DNA from: CAZQVN01 sp964596775
GTDB lineage: Bacteria > Eisenbacteria > RBG-16-71-46 > JABDJR01 > JAWXBZ01
Assembly: GCA_964596775.1 (NCBI GenBank)
Contig: CAZQVN010000002.1
Location: 124,001 to 188,000 of the forward strand
DNA: 64,000 nucleotides
Direction of reading: 5' to 3'
Part shown: one piece after another, positions 35,041 through 44,031 of the stretch
How the letters are laid out: each line of letters begins with the position of its first letter
Position numbering within the stretch: position 1 is the first letter of the stretch
The notes under the pieces: generated by a model
Told to the model about the DNA's origin: nothing
What the model saw: only the letters and a program-made list of their open reading frames with translations
Databases searched by the model: none
Made by a program: the position numbers and the translations under genes

Positions 35041-36954
35041 TTAACGGCCGGGCGCCGGCGCCAGCCGGTCCTCGTCACGGAACTGCATCCGGTAGAGCCG
35101 GCGGTAGACACCGTCGGCCTCCATGAGCTCCGCGTGCGTTCCGGATTCGACGATCTCCCCGTTCAGGACAACCAGGATCAGGTCCGCCTTGACGATCGTG
35201 GACAACCGGTGAGCGATCACCAGGGTGGTCCTGGCGCTGAGCAGTCGTTCGATTGCCTCCTGCACGAGAGTCTCGGACTCGGTATCCAGGGAGGATGTGG
35301 CCTCGTCGAAGATGAGGATGGGCGGGTTCTTGAGAATGGCCCTGGCTATGGCAAGTCGCTGGCGTTGTCCTCCGGACAGGAGTTGTCCCGCCTCGCCGAT
35401 CATCGAGTCATATCCGGCCGGCATGCGGACGATGAAGTCGTGCGCGTTGGCCGCGCGTGCGGCGGCCTCGATGTCCTCGCGGCCGGCCTCCGGCATCCCG
35501 TAGGCGATGTTGGCGGCCACCGTGTCGTTGAAGAGGATGGTTTCCTGCGTGACTATCCCCATGATGCGGCGCAGGTCCTTGAGATTGAGATCGCGCGAGT
35601 CCACGCCGTCGATGTCTATCGAGCCTGAAGTGGCTTCGTAGAATCTCGGAAGCAGGTCCACCAGCGTCGTCTTCCCGCCACCGGATGGCCCGACGATCGC
35701 CACGGTCTGCCCGGAAGCAATGGAAAAATCGATGTTCCGGAGAACCGGCGTGCCCTCGTCATAGGAAAAGCAGACGTTGTTGTAGCGGATCGAGTTCCGG
35801 AATCCGGTAATCGGGCGGCCAACGCCGGTCAGGGGTTCGGTCGGCGTGTCCATCAGCGCAAACACGCGCTCCGCCGCGGCAAGTCCCCGCTGGATTTTTC
35901 CGATGGCGCCGCTGATTTCCTTGAGCGGATGCATCAGCGAGAACATCGCGAAGAGAAACAGGAAGAACTTGCCGGCCGTCAGCGGAGAAGCCGGGTCGAG
36001 CACCTGGAGACCGCCGTACCACAGAACGATGATCCCGATCGACACGCCCCAGAACTCCGACAAGGGGGCGGCGGCAAGATCGACGGATATCAGCCTGGTA
36101 ACGACGCGCCGATAGCGCTGGGAGGCGGCCATGAAACGCCCGGCCTCCACGTCCTCGCTGGCAAACGCCTTGACGACGCGCGAGGCGCGGAGGGTTTCCT
36201 GCAGTCGCTCGGTGATGTCGGACAGCCGCTCCTGGGCCCGTCCGGAATACTTCTTGAGCTTCACCGCCAGTCGCCCGAGAAGAAACATCAGCGGGGGAAG
36301 GATCACGAACGTCAGCAGGGCGAGCGGAACGGACACCCAGAACGTGATGCAGAGGTAGACGACGGCCTGGAACAGGTTGTGCACGATCTGGGCTGCACCG
36401 GACACGGTGAAGTTCTTGATCGCCTCAACGTCGTTCACCGCCCGGGAAATGAGCCCTCCACTGTGGTTGCGGTCCAGCGCCGACAGGGGCAGGTGGATGA
36501 TGCGGGCGTAGAGGTCGTTCCGGATGTCCTCCGCGGCGCGTTGTTCGATGCGCACGAAGGTGATCTTCCGCAGGTAGTCGGACATGTTCCGCAGAAAGAC
36601 GAGAACCAGGACGGAAAGGCAGACGATCTTGAGGATATCCTTCCGCGGCGCGGAGGCGAAGATCCGGTCGGTGCGTTTGAGGGCGATGTTTTTCAGGTCG
36701 GCGGGGAGCGAGGTGATCTCTCCACGGCCAAGCCGGTCGCGGGTTTCATGAAGAAGTCCGGTGAACTCTTCGGCTGCGGATACCGTGCTGTCGGACGCCG
36801 GGGCACCCTTGACGAACACCCGATCCATGATCGGATAGACCATTCCGATCGAGAAGCCGGACAGCAGGGCATAGGCCGCCATGCAGAAGAAGCCGAACAG
36901 CAGCTTTTTCCACTGGGGCTGAAAGTACTTGAGCAGGCGTCGATTCAGGGACAT
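35041..36954 (-). CDS. MsbA-like ABC exporter
   Basis: A 637-residue half transporter: six membrane helices (about 18-340) and a nucleotide-binding domain with Walker A GPSGGGKTT, signature LSGGQRQRLAIARAIL, Walker B ILIFDEATSSLD and the H-loop AHRLST. Between helices 1 and 2 is a periplasmic loop of about 60 residues that is longer than in E. coli MsbA. Position beside heptosyl- and glycosyltransferases suggests lipid A-core or glycolipid flipping. First gene of the minus-strand cluster; 5 bases to the GT9 gene. Confidence 0.88.
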   Translation of the reverse strand: MSLNRRLLKYFQPQWKKLLFGFFCMAAYALLSGFSIGMVYPIMDRVFVKGAPASDSTVSAAEEFTGLLHETRDRLGRGEITSLPADLKNIALKRTDRIFASAPRKDILKIVCLSVLVLVFLRNMSDYLRKITFVRIEQRAAEDIRNDLYARIIHLPLSALDRNHSGGLISRAVNDVEAIKNFTVSGAAQIVHNLFQAVVYLCITFWVSVPLALLTFVILPPLMFLLGRLAVKLKKYSGRAQERLSDITERLQETLRASRVVKAFASEDVEAGRFMAASQRYRRVVTRLISVDLAAAPLSEFWGVSIGIIVLWYGGLQVLDPASPLTAGKFFLFLFAMFSLMHPLKEISGAIGKIQRGLAAAERVFALMDTPTEPLTGVGRPITGFRNSIRYNNVCFSYDEGTPVLRNIDFSIASGQTVAIVGPSGGGKTTLVDLLPRFYEATSGSIDIDGVDSRDLNLKDLRRIMGIVTQETILFNDTVAANIAYGMPEAGREDIEAAARAANAHDFIVRMPAGYDSMIGEAGQLLSGGQRQRLAIARAILKNPPILIFDEATSSLDTESETLVQEAIERLLSARTTLVIAHRLSTIVKADLILVVLNGEIVESGTHAELMEADGVYRRLYRMQFRDEDRLAPAPGR

Positions 36955-36994
36955 TGAGAGGTTTTCGATCTCCCGGCGCAGGCCGAGGGGATAA

Positions 36995-37029
36995 GCCGAA
37001 CGGAGAGGCTATAGGCCTCTCCGTTCGGC
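36995..37029 (-). terminator. Strong hairpin, probable terminator
   Basis: Perfect 15-base stem (36995-37009 with 37015-37029), loop TATAG, located 33 bases after the stop of the C25 peptidase gene and before the ABC exporter gene on the same strand. No T-run on either side. Confidence 0.65.
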
Positions 37030-37061
37030 GTCAACCTGGATGTCCCGGGCACGGCAAACCG

Positions 37062-40000
37062 TCAGCGGATCATGGTCATGCTTCGGCTCTCGCGGCCGTG
37101 CGGGGTCGTGATGCTGTAGAAATAGACACCGGAAGAAACGGGTTGCCCGCTTGCGTCCATGCCGTCCCACCCGACTTCATACTCGCCCCCGGGCATCGGG
37201 GAATCGACCAGGACTCTGACGAGCCGGCCGGTCGCGGAGTAGATGGAAAGTCGAACCGGAACGGTGGTCCCCGTCCGATCCGAGGTCTCGATCCGGTACG
37301 GGATTCTCGTCACCGGATTGAATGGGTTCGGGTAGTTCTGCTTCAGGACGTATGGCTTGATCCCGGCCGCCGGCGTTTCGGGAACCGCGGTCTGCAGGAA
37401 CAGGGGTTCGGCCAGGTTTCCCGTGTGGCGTGCGTCGTGATGAAACATCGGCCAGGGACTGGCCATCTTGTTGAACGTCCACGGAGTGTCCCAGATGTAG
37501 ACCTTCTGGTCGAAGGATTCGGCAACGATCTCGGTCAGGCCGTCGCCGTCCAGGTCCCAGGCCGCCGGGCCACCTTCGATCAGGTTGCCGGTCTGGATGG
37601 GGAAGCCGGGAAGTTTCGTCCCGTTGGCGTAGAAAGCATGAAGCCGGCCTTCCTGGTCTCCGACGATCACCTCGGGAACGCCGTTGTTGTCCACGTCGAC
37701 CAGGATCGGGCTGGAGCGTACCGGAACGTTCTGGCCGAGGTTGTTCGTGATGATGACGGGCCACCCGGCCAGGATGGCGCCGGTGTTCCGCCAGGCGAAG
37801 ACGCGACCGTTCGAGGCGCCACAGACTATGTCCGGTATGCCGTCACCGGTGAGGTCCCCGACCGCCGGGGAAGAGTCGAAATCCTCGTTCATCGAAATGC
37901 CCTGCGGCCATCCCGTCACCATGGTGCCGTTCGCCTTGAGAACCTGCATCTGGATGCTGGTGGAAGTGCTGGCAGCGACGACGATATCGGGCTGGCCGTC
38001 GTTGTCGATGTCGGCAACGGCCGGCGACGCCGTGATGTTGCCTCCGGCGCTGTAGGGGAATCCCGGCATGTTCGCACCGGTTATCGGATTCATCACGTAC
38101 ACCTTGCCGTCCCGCATTCCGCAGATCAGTTCCGGCATTCCGTCTCCGTTCAGATCGGCGAGCGCCGGCGTTGCGTAGGAGTAGGCCGTGGGGGTCAGGC
38201 GCAGGACACCGATCGTCGCGGGGTTGGAATCCCCGTCGACGATTTCCGTTCCATCGTGATGAAATCCGAAAATGGCCCGAGCGCACTGAACGAACAACTC
38301 GAGGTCGCCGTCGCCGTCCACGTCGCCCATGGTCACCGATCCGAGCGGATTCGGGTCGATCAGGGACTGGACGTTCAGATTCTTCGGCCAGCCCGGCTTG
38401 ATCTGCCCCTTGTTGTTCCAGAGGTAGAGATTCGTCGGCCAGGAAACGGCCGCCACATCCGGAATGCCGTCCGGTTCGACATCACCGACCGCCGGGGCGT
38501 TCCAGAATCCGAATCCGCCGGTGTTCGTCAGTGGTCCGAGGGTCCGGATGTCGCCGTCGCCGTCGAAGAATTCCTCGCCGTTCGGCTGAAGGGCGTAGAC
38601 TTCCTCGGCCCCGGCCAGGATCTCGATATCCCCGTTGTAGTCGAGGTCGGCGAGGGTCACCGATGCGTTCGTCGCCGCGGTCAGCTCCACCGGGAAGCCG
38701 GGATGAATGGGAAGCGTGGTGGATGCGGATGCCTCGACCGACAGCGGTCCCTCGATTCCCGCCGAATCCTGGGGGGCGACCTTGTAATAGAAAACCGAGA
38801 GCGGCGGAAGCCCTTCGTCGTTGTAGTAGGCGGTCCGCTTCGTCGTGTACTGATTCACCCGTGTATAGGGGCCACCCATCGTCGCGCTTCGATAGATGTT
38901 GTAACCGGCGAGGTCGGCGGTGGACACCGGGTCGAACGTCAGGGCGATCGAACCCGTGGATCCAATGGCCTTCATGCCCGACGGGGCGAACAGCGGTCCT
39001 ACCGGATCGATGAGAATCGTGGCCAGGGGCGTGGACGGACTGTAGGTGTCATGGAAGTCCACGAACATCCGATGCGCGCTTGTGGCGGCCCCGGTCGTGT
39101 CGACCATGCGGAATCCGAACGTGTCCGTCGGAGGGCGCGATACCGCACGCGTTCCACCGGCGATCGTTCCGAAGTCGACGACGCTGTCCGTCAGGACAAA
39201 AACGGGATCCGTTGAGCGGAGCTTCGCGATGATCGAGCGCGCCTGCCCGAGTCCGCCGTTGCGGAGTTCCACGCGGAGCCGGATATCCTCGTTCGGCTCG
39301 ACGATGTTGTTGGAGTTGCCCGTTCCCGTCGTGTCACGCACGAACATCCGGTGCCACTCGAAGACCGGGGCGTGAACATACAGCACGATGTCCTCGACGA
39401 TCGTTGCGGCCCCGGATACGTACGTCATCCGGACTTTGGCTTCCGTGCGGTCCGGGGCGGTGCGGCCGACCGTGAAGACGATCGGGTCCGCGGGGTTTCC
39501 TGCGGCTCCGGATCCCAGGGCCGCGTACGTCGATGTGGAGTCGGACACGGTGATGAAAGGCGACAGGGACGTCATTGTCGCCGTGATCGCGGCTCCGGTA
39601 GCCCCGCCGCGGTTGCGGAGCGGCAGGGACAACTCGATGGTCTCGCCGGAATCGATCTTGCCGTCGGAGTTGCCGAAGCTGGCCCCGGTGGCATTGTCGT
39701 CGATCACCTGGCTCGTGGCATGGAGATAGGGCGTGACCGGCGTGGTGACGGTGCCCGATCCCAGGTAGGGGATCTTGTTGTCGGCCACCACGGTCACCTG
39801 GAAGGTTCCGGTGGAGTCGGGAACGAACGACAGTACGGCGTTCCCCGAGGCGTTCGTGTATCCGACCACGTACTCGTCATTGGCCTTGTTGATGCAGACG
39901 CGCGCGGAGTCGACCGGATTGCCGCCGCTCAGGACGCTGACGGAATAATTGGCGGTGCCGAGCGGATGCGTGGCGCTGTGCGAGACAGCCAGCGGCGCCG

Positions 40001-41906
40001 GCGAAACCGTGTAGATCGGCATCGACGGATCACCGAAGTAGATCTGGGTGAACTGGGTCCAGCGGTGCGTGTTGTCCTGGGACGAGAGTGGAATGAAGGG
40101 GAGCTTGCTGTCCGACTCGGCACGGCCGAGTTCGTGAATCCCGGCCTGGAAAACCAGTCTGTAGAATTCATTCTGGTAGGACCACCCCGTGGACGGAAAA
40201 TCGAACCGGGTCGACCCGACGCTCGCCACGGAACCGCCGTTCGGGTTCAGCAGGTAGCGTTCCGCGATGCAGTTGAAGTCGATCGCCGAAGAGGTGCAGT
40301 TGATGGCATAGAGAAAGAACGTCTCGTCGCCGTTGGACGCGGCGTCCGCGTCCGCGTTCGTCAGGGCCTTGTCGTCCTTTCCGACCGCCATGGTGTTGAT
40401 GTAGCCGTGTCCGACGTGATGGACGATCCCGTAACCGGCGTTGATGGAGTCCACGACGGTCGGCTTGTCTTCGAGTATGCAGGTCGGCCACGCGGCGTGC
40501 GGACAGCGTTCGTACAGCTTCGTGACCGTCCAGTTGCCGGGCAGGTAGGAAATGGCGCTCTGGCAGACGTCGGCCCCGTCGAACAGAACCGAATCTCCGG
40601 GCGAATAGTTCTGGGGGAAGAGCACTTCACCCAGGGCCAGGAAATCGTCCTGATAACCGTTGGCCTTGGGTGCCATCTCGTAGGCGAGGATCTTGTTGAC
40701 GACGTGCATGGCCTCGGTCTGGGTGATCGTGGAGAGGCGCCCGATCCAGACTTCGGGGTAGAGGTCCGCGGCGTCGCCTGGAATCAGGGTGGAACCGAAG
40801 CCCTCGCCGTACTTGGCGTCGCCGTCGGCGTTCCAGGTGCCGTCCACGCACTGGTAGTAGAGGTCGGTGGGAATCTCCTCCCCGCCGAAGAACAACGTGC
40901 GTCCGTAGCGGGTCGGAATCACGTCCGTGTCGGCGCCGAGAAGTACCCACACGGTGCCCCACTTCTGGGCGGCGTCCCGGATGAAATTGCGGATCGTTTC
41001 CTGCGTGTCGCTCCCGTTCGGGTAGTTCTGCTGGATCCAGGCGACGGTGCGCACCACGGTCGGGATGCCCGAGCGTGTCTTCCAGTCGGCAAGGCGCTGA
41101 TACTCCGGTTCCATGACCGAGTTCGTGATGATCACCATTTCCACGGGGCTGCCGTTGACCGACGGCCGGAAAGTGGGGGCGAACGGGGCGCCGCTGTTGG
41201 TGAGGGGACGCAACTCTCCCTCGGACTTCCGGGCGGCCGATGCCGGCGTCCCATTGATCGCGAGGTTTTCGGCGAGCTGTCCGAACGTGGCATCCGCCCA
41301 TGGTTCACGGCGGAGCGGGACGAAGTCCTGGGACCGGTCGCGATCGTCTTCCGCCAGGCGCACTTCGATTTCGATTCGGGTTACGAGGTCCAGCCGGGAT
41401 TCCCGCTCAATGAACCGGAACGGGGTCACGATCACTCCGCCGAGAGTCCGCCCGCGCATGCGACCGGTCGTGCCCGGTCGCACCAGTTCGGCCGGATAGG
41501 CGCCTTCGCCATCGAGGGCCATGGGGGCGGCGGGAATATCCAGCATCCGTCCATCACTGTTCACGGTTCGGTAGACCGCGGGACTGAAAAGTCCCTTGAG
41601 GGTCCTGGATTCCAGGACCCGCGCCGTCGCGCCGTCGACTTTCATCCCTTCCGGAAGGCGGAACGTGATCGGAAGGACCGGCAGGTCGGGCGCCCCTTCC
41701 ACGCCGGAAATAGTCCCCCCGCGAAGATGGATGACATCCGTGCCGCCCCTCCTGACGATCGAAACATCAGAAGGGGAGATCTCCACGACCTGTCGGAGGA
41801 TCAGCGGTTCCCCCCCCAGCGCGGGTTCGGGTCCGATGGTTCCAAACGTGACTGCTGCGGCCAGGAGGAAACAGGAAAACAACGAGCGGCGGGAGGAATG
41901 AGTCAT
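37062..41906 (-). CDS. Gingipain-like C25 cysteine peptidase with FG-GAP repeats and sorting domain
   Basis: A 1614-residue secreted protein; start at the ATG 41906 with GAGAGG upstream. Signal peptide (FSCFLLAAAVTFGTIG), propeptide-like region to about 250, C25 peptidase domain (about 265-640) with His500 in IVHHVGHGYINTM and Cys537 in YAINCTSSAIDF as the probable dyad. Then beta-sandwich domains, a fibronectin III-like domain (about 980-1080), a series of FG-GAP/VCBS repeats (GDVDGDGDLELF, ADLNGDGMPELI, ADIDNDGQPDIV, GDLTGDGIPDIV, VDVDNNGVPEVI), and a FlgD/Por-type C-terminal sorting domain beginning NYPNPFNPVTRIPY. Probably surface-bound or released. Confidence 0.85.
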   Translation of the reverse strand: MTHSSRRSLFSCFLLAAAVTFGTIGPEPALGGEPLILRQVVEISPSDVSIVRRGGTDVIHLRGGTISGVEGAPDLPVLPITFRLPEGMKVDGATARVLESRTLKGLFSPAVYRTVNSDGRMLDIPAAPMALDGEGAYPAELVRPGTTGRMRGRTLGGVIVTPFRFIERESRLDLVTRIEIEVRLAEDDRDRSQDFVPLRREPWADATFGQLAENLAINGTPASAARKSEGELRPLTNSGAPFAPTFRPSVNGSPVEMVIITNSVMEPEYQRLADWKTRSGIPTVVRTVAWIQQNYPNGSDTQETIRNFIRDAAQKWGTVWVLLGADTDVIPTRYGRTLFFGGEEIPTDLYYQCVDGTWNADGDAKYGEGFGSTLIPGDAADLYPEVWIGRLSTITQTEAMHVVNKILAYEMAPKANGYQDDFLALGEVLFPQNYSPGDSVLFDGADVCQSAISYLPGNWTVTKLYERCPHAAWPTCILEDKPTVVDSINAGYGIVHHVGHGYINTMAVGKDDKALTNADADAASNGDETFFLYAINCTSSAIDFNCIAERYLLNPNGGSVASVGSTRFDFPSTGWSYQNEFYRLVFQAGIHELGRAESDSKLPFIPLSSQDNTHRWTQFTQIYFGDPSMPIYTVSPAPLAVSHSATHPLGTANYSVSVLSGGNPVDSARVCINKANDEYVVGYTNASGNAVLSFVPDSTGTFQVTVVADNKIPYLGSGTVTTPVTPYLHATSQVIDDNATGASFGNSDGKIDSGETIELSLPLRNRGGATGAAITATMTSLSPFITVSDSTSTYAALGSGAAGNPADPIVFTVGRTAPDRTEAKVRMTYVSGAATIVEDIVLYVHAPVFEWHRMFVRDTTGTGNSNNIVEPNEDIRLRVELRNGGLGQARSIIAKLRSTDPVFVLTDSVVDFGTIAGGTRAVSRPPTDTFGFRMVDTTGAATSAHRMFVDFHDTYSPSTPLATILIDPVGPLFAPSGMKAIGSTGSIALTFDPVSTADLAGYNIYRSATMGGPYTRVNQYTTKRTAYYNDEGLPPLSVFYYKVAPQDSAGIEGPLSVEASASTTLPIHPGFPVELTAATNASVTLADLDYNGDIEILAGAEEVYALQPNGEEFFDGDGDIRTLGPLTNTGGFGFWNAPAVGDVEPDGIPDVAAVSWPTNLYLWNNKGQIKPGWPKNLNVQSLIDPNPLGSVTMGDVDGDGDLELFVQCARAIFGFHHDGTEIVDGDSNPATIGVLRLTPTAYSYATPALADLNGDGMPELICGMRDGKVYVMNPITGANMPGFPYSAGGNITASPAVADIDNDGQPDIVVAASTSTSIQMQVLKANGTMVTGWPQGISMNEDFDSSPAVGDLTGDGIPDIVCGASNGRVFAWRNTGAILAGWPVIITNNLGQNVPVRSSPILVDVDNNGVPEVIVGDQEGRLHAFYANGTKLPGFPIQTGNLIEGGPAAWDLDGDGLTEIVAESFDQKVYIWDTPWTFNKMASPWPMFHHDARHTGNLAEPLFLQTAVPETPAAGIKPYVLKQNYPNPFNPVTRIPYRIETSDRTGTTVPVRLSIYSATGRLVRVLVDSPMPGGEYEVGWDGMDASGQPVSSGVYFYSITTPHGRESRSMTMIR

Positions 41907-42217
41907 GCGCACAATACCTCTCAAGGAGTCTCGATGCAGGGTTAGAGGACATCGTGAGCCGACGTGCGCCGGGGGTAGCAGCGCCGACCAGTAATAAACC
42001 TCTTGCGTAAGAACACAAGGATTATGTCAAAGGCGTCCGGATCGGTCAAAAGAAATCACCTGGCGGCAAAGCCGGAAATTGAAAAAAGGGGGGTTGTGCC
42101 GGGCCGCGTGGCGGTTAGAATCCCCGTTTCCGCTCGTTTTGCCCGGTTGTGGCGGATTTCACCGTTTCCGGCCGGAAAAACGACTCACGAACCGCCGTTC
42201 CGGCGGCAGGAGATTTC

Positions 42218-42337
42218 ATGGCTTCAGAACGCAAGAGAGAGATCAAGAGACGGCGCAAGCGCAGGGAAGAGAGAGAAAAGACACGCAAGAAGGAGGCGAT
42301 CGCACGGGGGAAGAAAGGAACGGCCCGCGCGCGTTGA
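42218..42337 (+). CDS. Short Lys/Arg-rich protein
   Basis: A 39-residue, extremely basic, probably helical protein (ASERKREIKRRRKRREEREK then KTRKKEAIARGKK). AGGAG lies 7 bases before the ATG at 42218; an upstream in-frame start at 42149 has none. Similar short basic proteins beginning MAS-x-RKREIKRRR are, from memory, found in other bacterial groups, so it is probably real. It could bind RNA or ribosomes; this is a guess from charge only. Confidence 0.6.
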   Translation: MASERKREIKRRRKRREEREKTRKKEAIARGKKGTARAR

Positions 42338-42361
42338 TCCTCAAACCGTCCAGGGGAACAG

Positions 42362-42384
42362 CCCCTCCCGATGCACGGGAGGGG
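42362..42384 (+). terminator. Hairpin after small basic protein gene
   Basis: Nine-base stem CCCCTCCCG/CGGGAGGGG with loop ATGCA. No T-run follows, so termination is uncertain. Confidence 0.45.
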
Positions 42385-42427
42385 GCAAGCCCCTCGAAGC
42401 CTGGAGCGCAGTCCCCGGACTCTGCGC

Positions 42428-42433
42428 TATAAT
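42428..42433 (+). promoter_or_regulatory. -10 element upstream of DUF2203 gene
   Basis: Perfect TATAAT 68 bases before the ATG; no good -35 at the usual distance. Confidence 0.4.
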
Positions 42434-42501
42434 CAAGTGGCAACTGGTTTGATCTGAACACCCGCCGGCCGCGCTGGCCGGCCTATCCCGGAGATCGAGG
42501 A

Positions 42502-42942
42502 ATGCCCGAGAATACCCCCAGGGGTCCGAAGCTGTTCACGGTGGTTGAAGCGAATGCCGTGATTCCCCTGCTGGAAAAGGCCCTGTCGGAACTGGCGGCG
42601 TTTCGAGGAGAACTGCGCTCGATAAGGAAGGATATCGAGGTCCTCAATCTCATCGCGGCCTCGGCGGGAGGTTCGAGCAACCCGGACTCGGCCGAGCTCC
42701 GCAGCAAGCGCAAGCGCTATCGATTCATCGCCTCGGAAATCGAAAAGCTGAACGCCGTTCTGGATGACCTGGGCTGCGTCGTCAAGCATCCGGATGAGGG
42801 CCTTGTCGATTTTTTCCACATTCGCCAGGGGCGGCTCGTGTTTCTCTGCTGGAAGGTTGGGGAGACGGACGTTCGGTACTGGCACCCCCTGTCCGGTGGT
42901 TTCGCCGGCCGTCAGCCCGTCAACCCGACCGGGAAGTCCTGA
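42502..42942 (+). CDS. DUF2203 family protein
   Basis: A 146-residue cytoplasmic protein. A helical N-terminal half (FTVVEANAVIPLLEKALSEL) with a gap in the coiled coil, then the conserved C-terminal motif GLVDFFHIRQGRLVFLCWK, GETDVRYWHP and GFAGRQPV. This matches DUF2203, whose function is unknown. Possible monocistronic unit behind a TATAAT element. Confidence 0.8.
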   Translation: MPENTPRGPKLFTVVEANAVIPLLEKALSELAAFRGELRSIRKDIEVLNLIAASAGGSSNPDSAELRSKRKRYRFIASEIEKLNAVLDDLGCVVKHPDEGLVDFFHIRQGRLVFLCWKVGETDVRYWHPLSGGFAGRQPVNPTGKS

Positions 42943-43075
42943 ACCCCTCGAAACGCTGAAATCGGTCAGTCCCGCCTGGATGCTCTCGGCAATGGCCTCA
43001 CGCGTGGCGGCGCGTTTTTCGGTCATGGTCCCGGGCGGTCGATGCGTTGAATCGGGTTTCTCCCGGAGTGATTTC

Positions 43076-43105
43076 TTGACAGAGTGGTTTCCGGTCCACT
43101 AGCGT
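43076..43105 (+). promoter_or_regulatory. Possible promoter for radC
   Basis: TTGACA (43076-43081), 18-base spacer, TAGCGT (43100-43105); 50 bases before the GTG start. Confidence 0.45.
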
Positions 43106-43154
43106 CTCATCATCTCCCGCCCATCCACCTTCCCGTCCGCAAGGAAGGTACGTC

Positions 43155-43898
43155 GTGCGCAGACAATCACCCCCCGCCGTTTCAGTCCGCGAGAGTGCCG
43201 GTGTTCCGTTACGGTCGCTCGTCGGGTTTCAGGATGTTCCCCCTCCGCAGCAGACCAGCGCGTGGAAACCGTGCAGTCGTCCCCCGGGCGGGGACGTCGC
43301 GCTTTCGGATGGAGAGCTTCTGGCCATGCTGTTTTCCCCGGGCCGCAGGAACGCTCGAGGCATAGCCTGCGCGGAAGCATTGCTCGGATCGTGGGGGCTG
43401 TCCAGGCTGGCCGCCTTGTCGCCACGCGAACTGAGGCGCGAAACGGGCATCGGTCCGTCAAGGGCGGCGAGGCTGACGGCCTGCTTCGAAATCGGACGTC
43501 GGCTCTTTCGTGATGACGAACAGGCCCCGCCCATTCGCGGACCGGAGGATGTCTTCAAGGCTGCCCGCGACATACTTTCGGCAAGGAAGGAGCACTTTCT
43601 GACCTTCCACCTGAATGCAAGAAACCAGGTAATTGCCCGGGACACCGTGTCGATCGGAAGTCTGAATGCCTCCATTGTCCATCCCCGCGAAGTGTATGAA
43701 CCCGCCGTGCGCAATTCGGCCGCGGCGCTCATTCTCGTTCACAATCACCCTTCGGGAGACACCGATCCGTCGGATGACGATCTGGCTCTGACACGCCGAC
43801 TCGTACAGGTCGGTGAACTTCTCGGAATCAGCGTGCTGGATCACATCATCGTGGGCAGGCGCGGTTTCACGAGCCTCAAGCAGCAGGGGTTGTTCTAG
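43155..43898 (+). CDS. radC: RadC family JAB-domain protein
   Basis: A 247-residue RadC: N-terminal helix-hairpin-helix region (ALSPRELRRETGIGPSRAARL) and C-terminal JAB/MPN metalloprotease-like domain with LVHNHPSGDTDPSDDD, the metal-binding HxH...D motif. At the position of the usual catalytic Glu (as in IAREVVSIGTL) this protein has Asp (IARDTVSIGSL). AAGGAAGGT precedes the GTG start. The biological role of RadC is unresolved; the repair name is historical. Confidence 0.88.
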   Translation: MRRQSPPAVSVRESAGVPLRSLVGFQDVPPPQQTSAWKPCSRPPGGDVALSDGELLAMLFSPGRRNARGIACAEALLGSWGLSRLAALSPRELRRETGIGPSRAARLTACFEIGRRLFRDDEQAPPIRGPEDVFKAARDILSARKEHFLTFHLNARNQVIARDTVSIGSLNASIVHPREVYEPAVRNSAAALILVHNHPSGDTDPSDDDLALTRRLVQVGELLGISVLDHIIVGRRGFTSLKQQGLF

Positions 43899-44031
43899 GC
43901 GGCCTGCCCGGACGGCGGGGAGCCTGACCGGCGGAGGGGCCAGTGCGACCGGCATGATTAATTGACCGGCATGACACGGGGTGATACCGTCGTTCGCGCC
44001 CCTGCCGCCCCGGTGGGCCGCCCACTTCAAA

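Noticed and set aside
36954..41945. Two long plus-strand frames opposite the C25 peptidase gene (36954-39215 and 39351-41945)
   Set aside because: The minus strand carries signal peptide, peptidase dyad, calcium repeats and sorting domain; the plus-strand products are Arg/Gly/Val-rich shadows without ribosome-binding sites.
42002..42030. Minus-strand TTGACA at 42030-42025 as promoter of the C25 gene
   Set aside because: No -10-like hexamer occurs at 15-19 bases spacing.
42433..43026. 197-residue minus-strand frame opposite the DUF2203 gene
   Set aside because: Its first 30 codons lie outside DUF2203 and look protein-like, but the rest is antisense to a conserved family and no ribosome-binding site was found.
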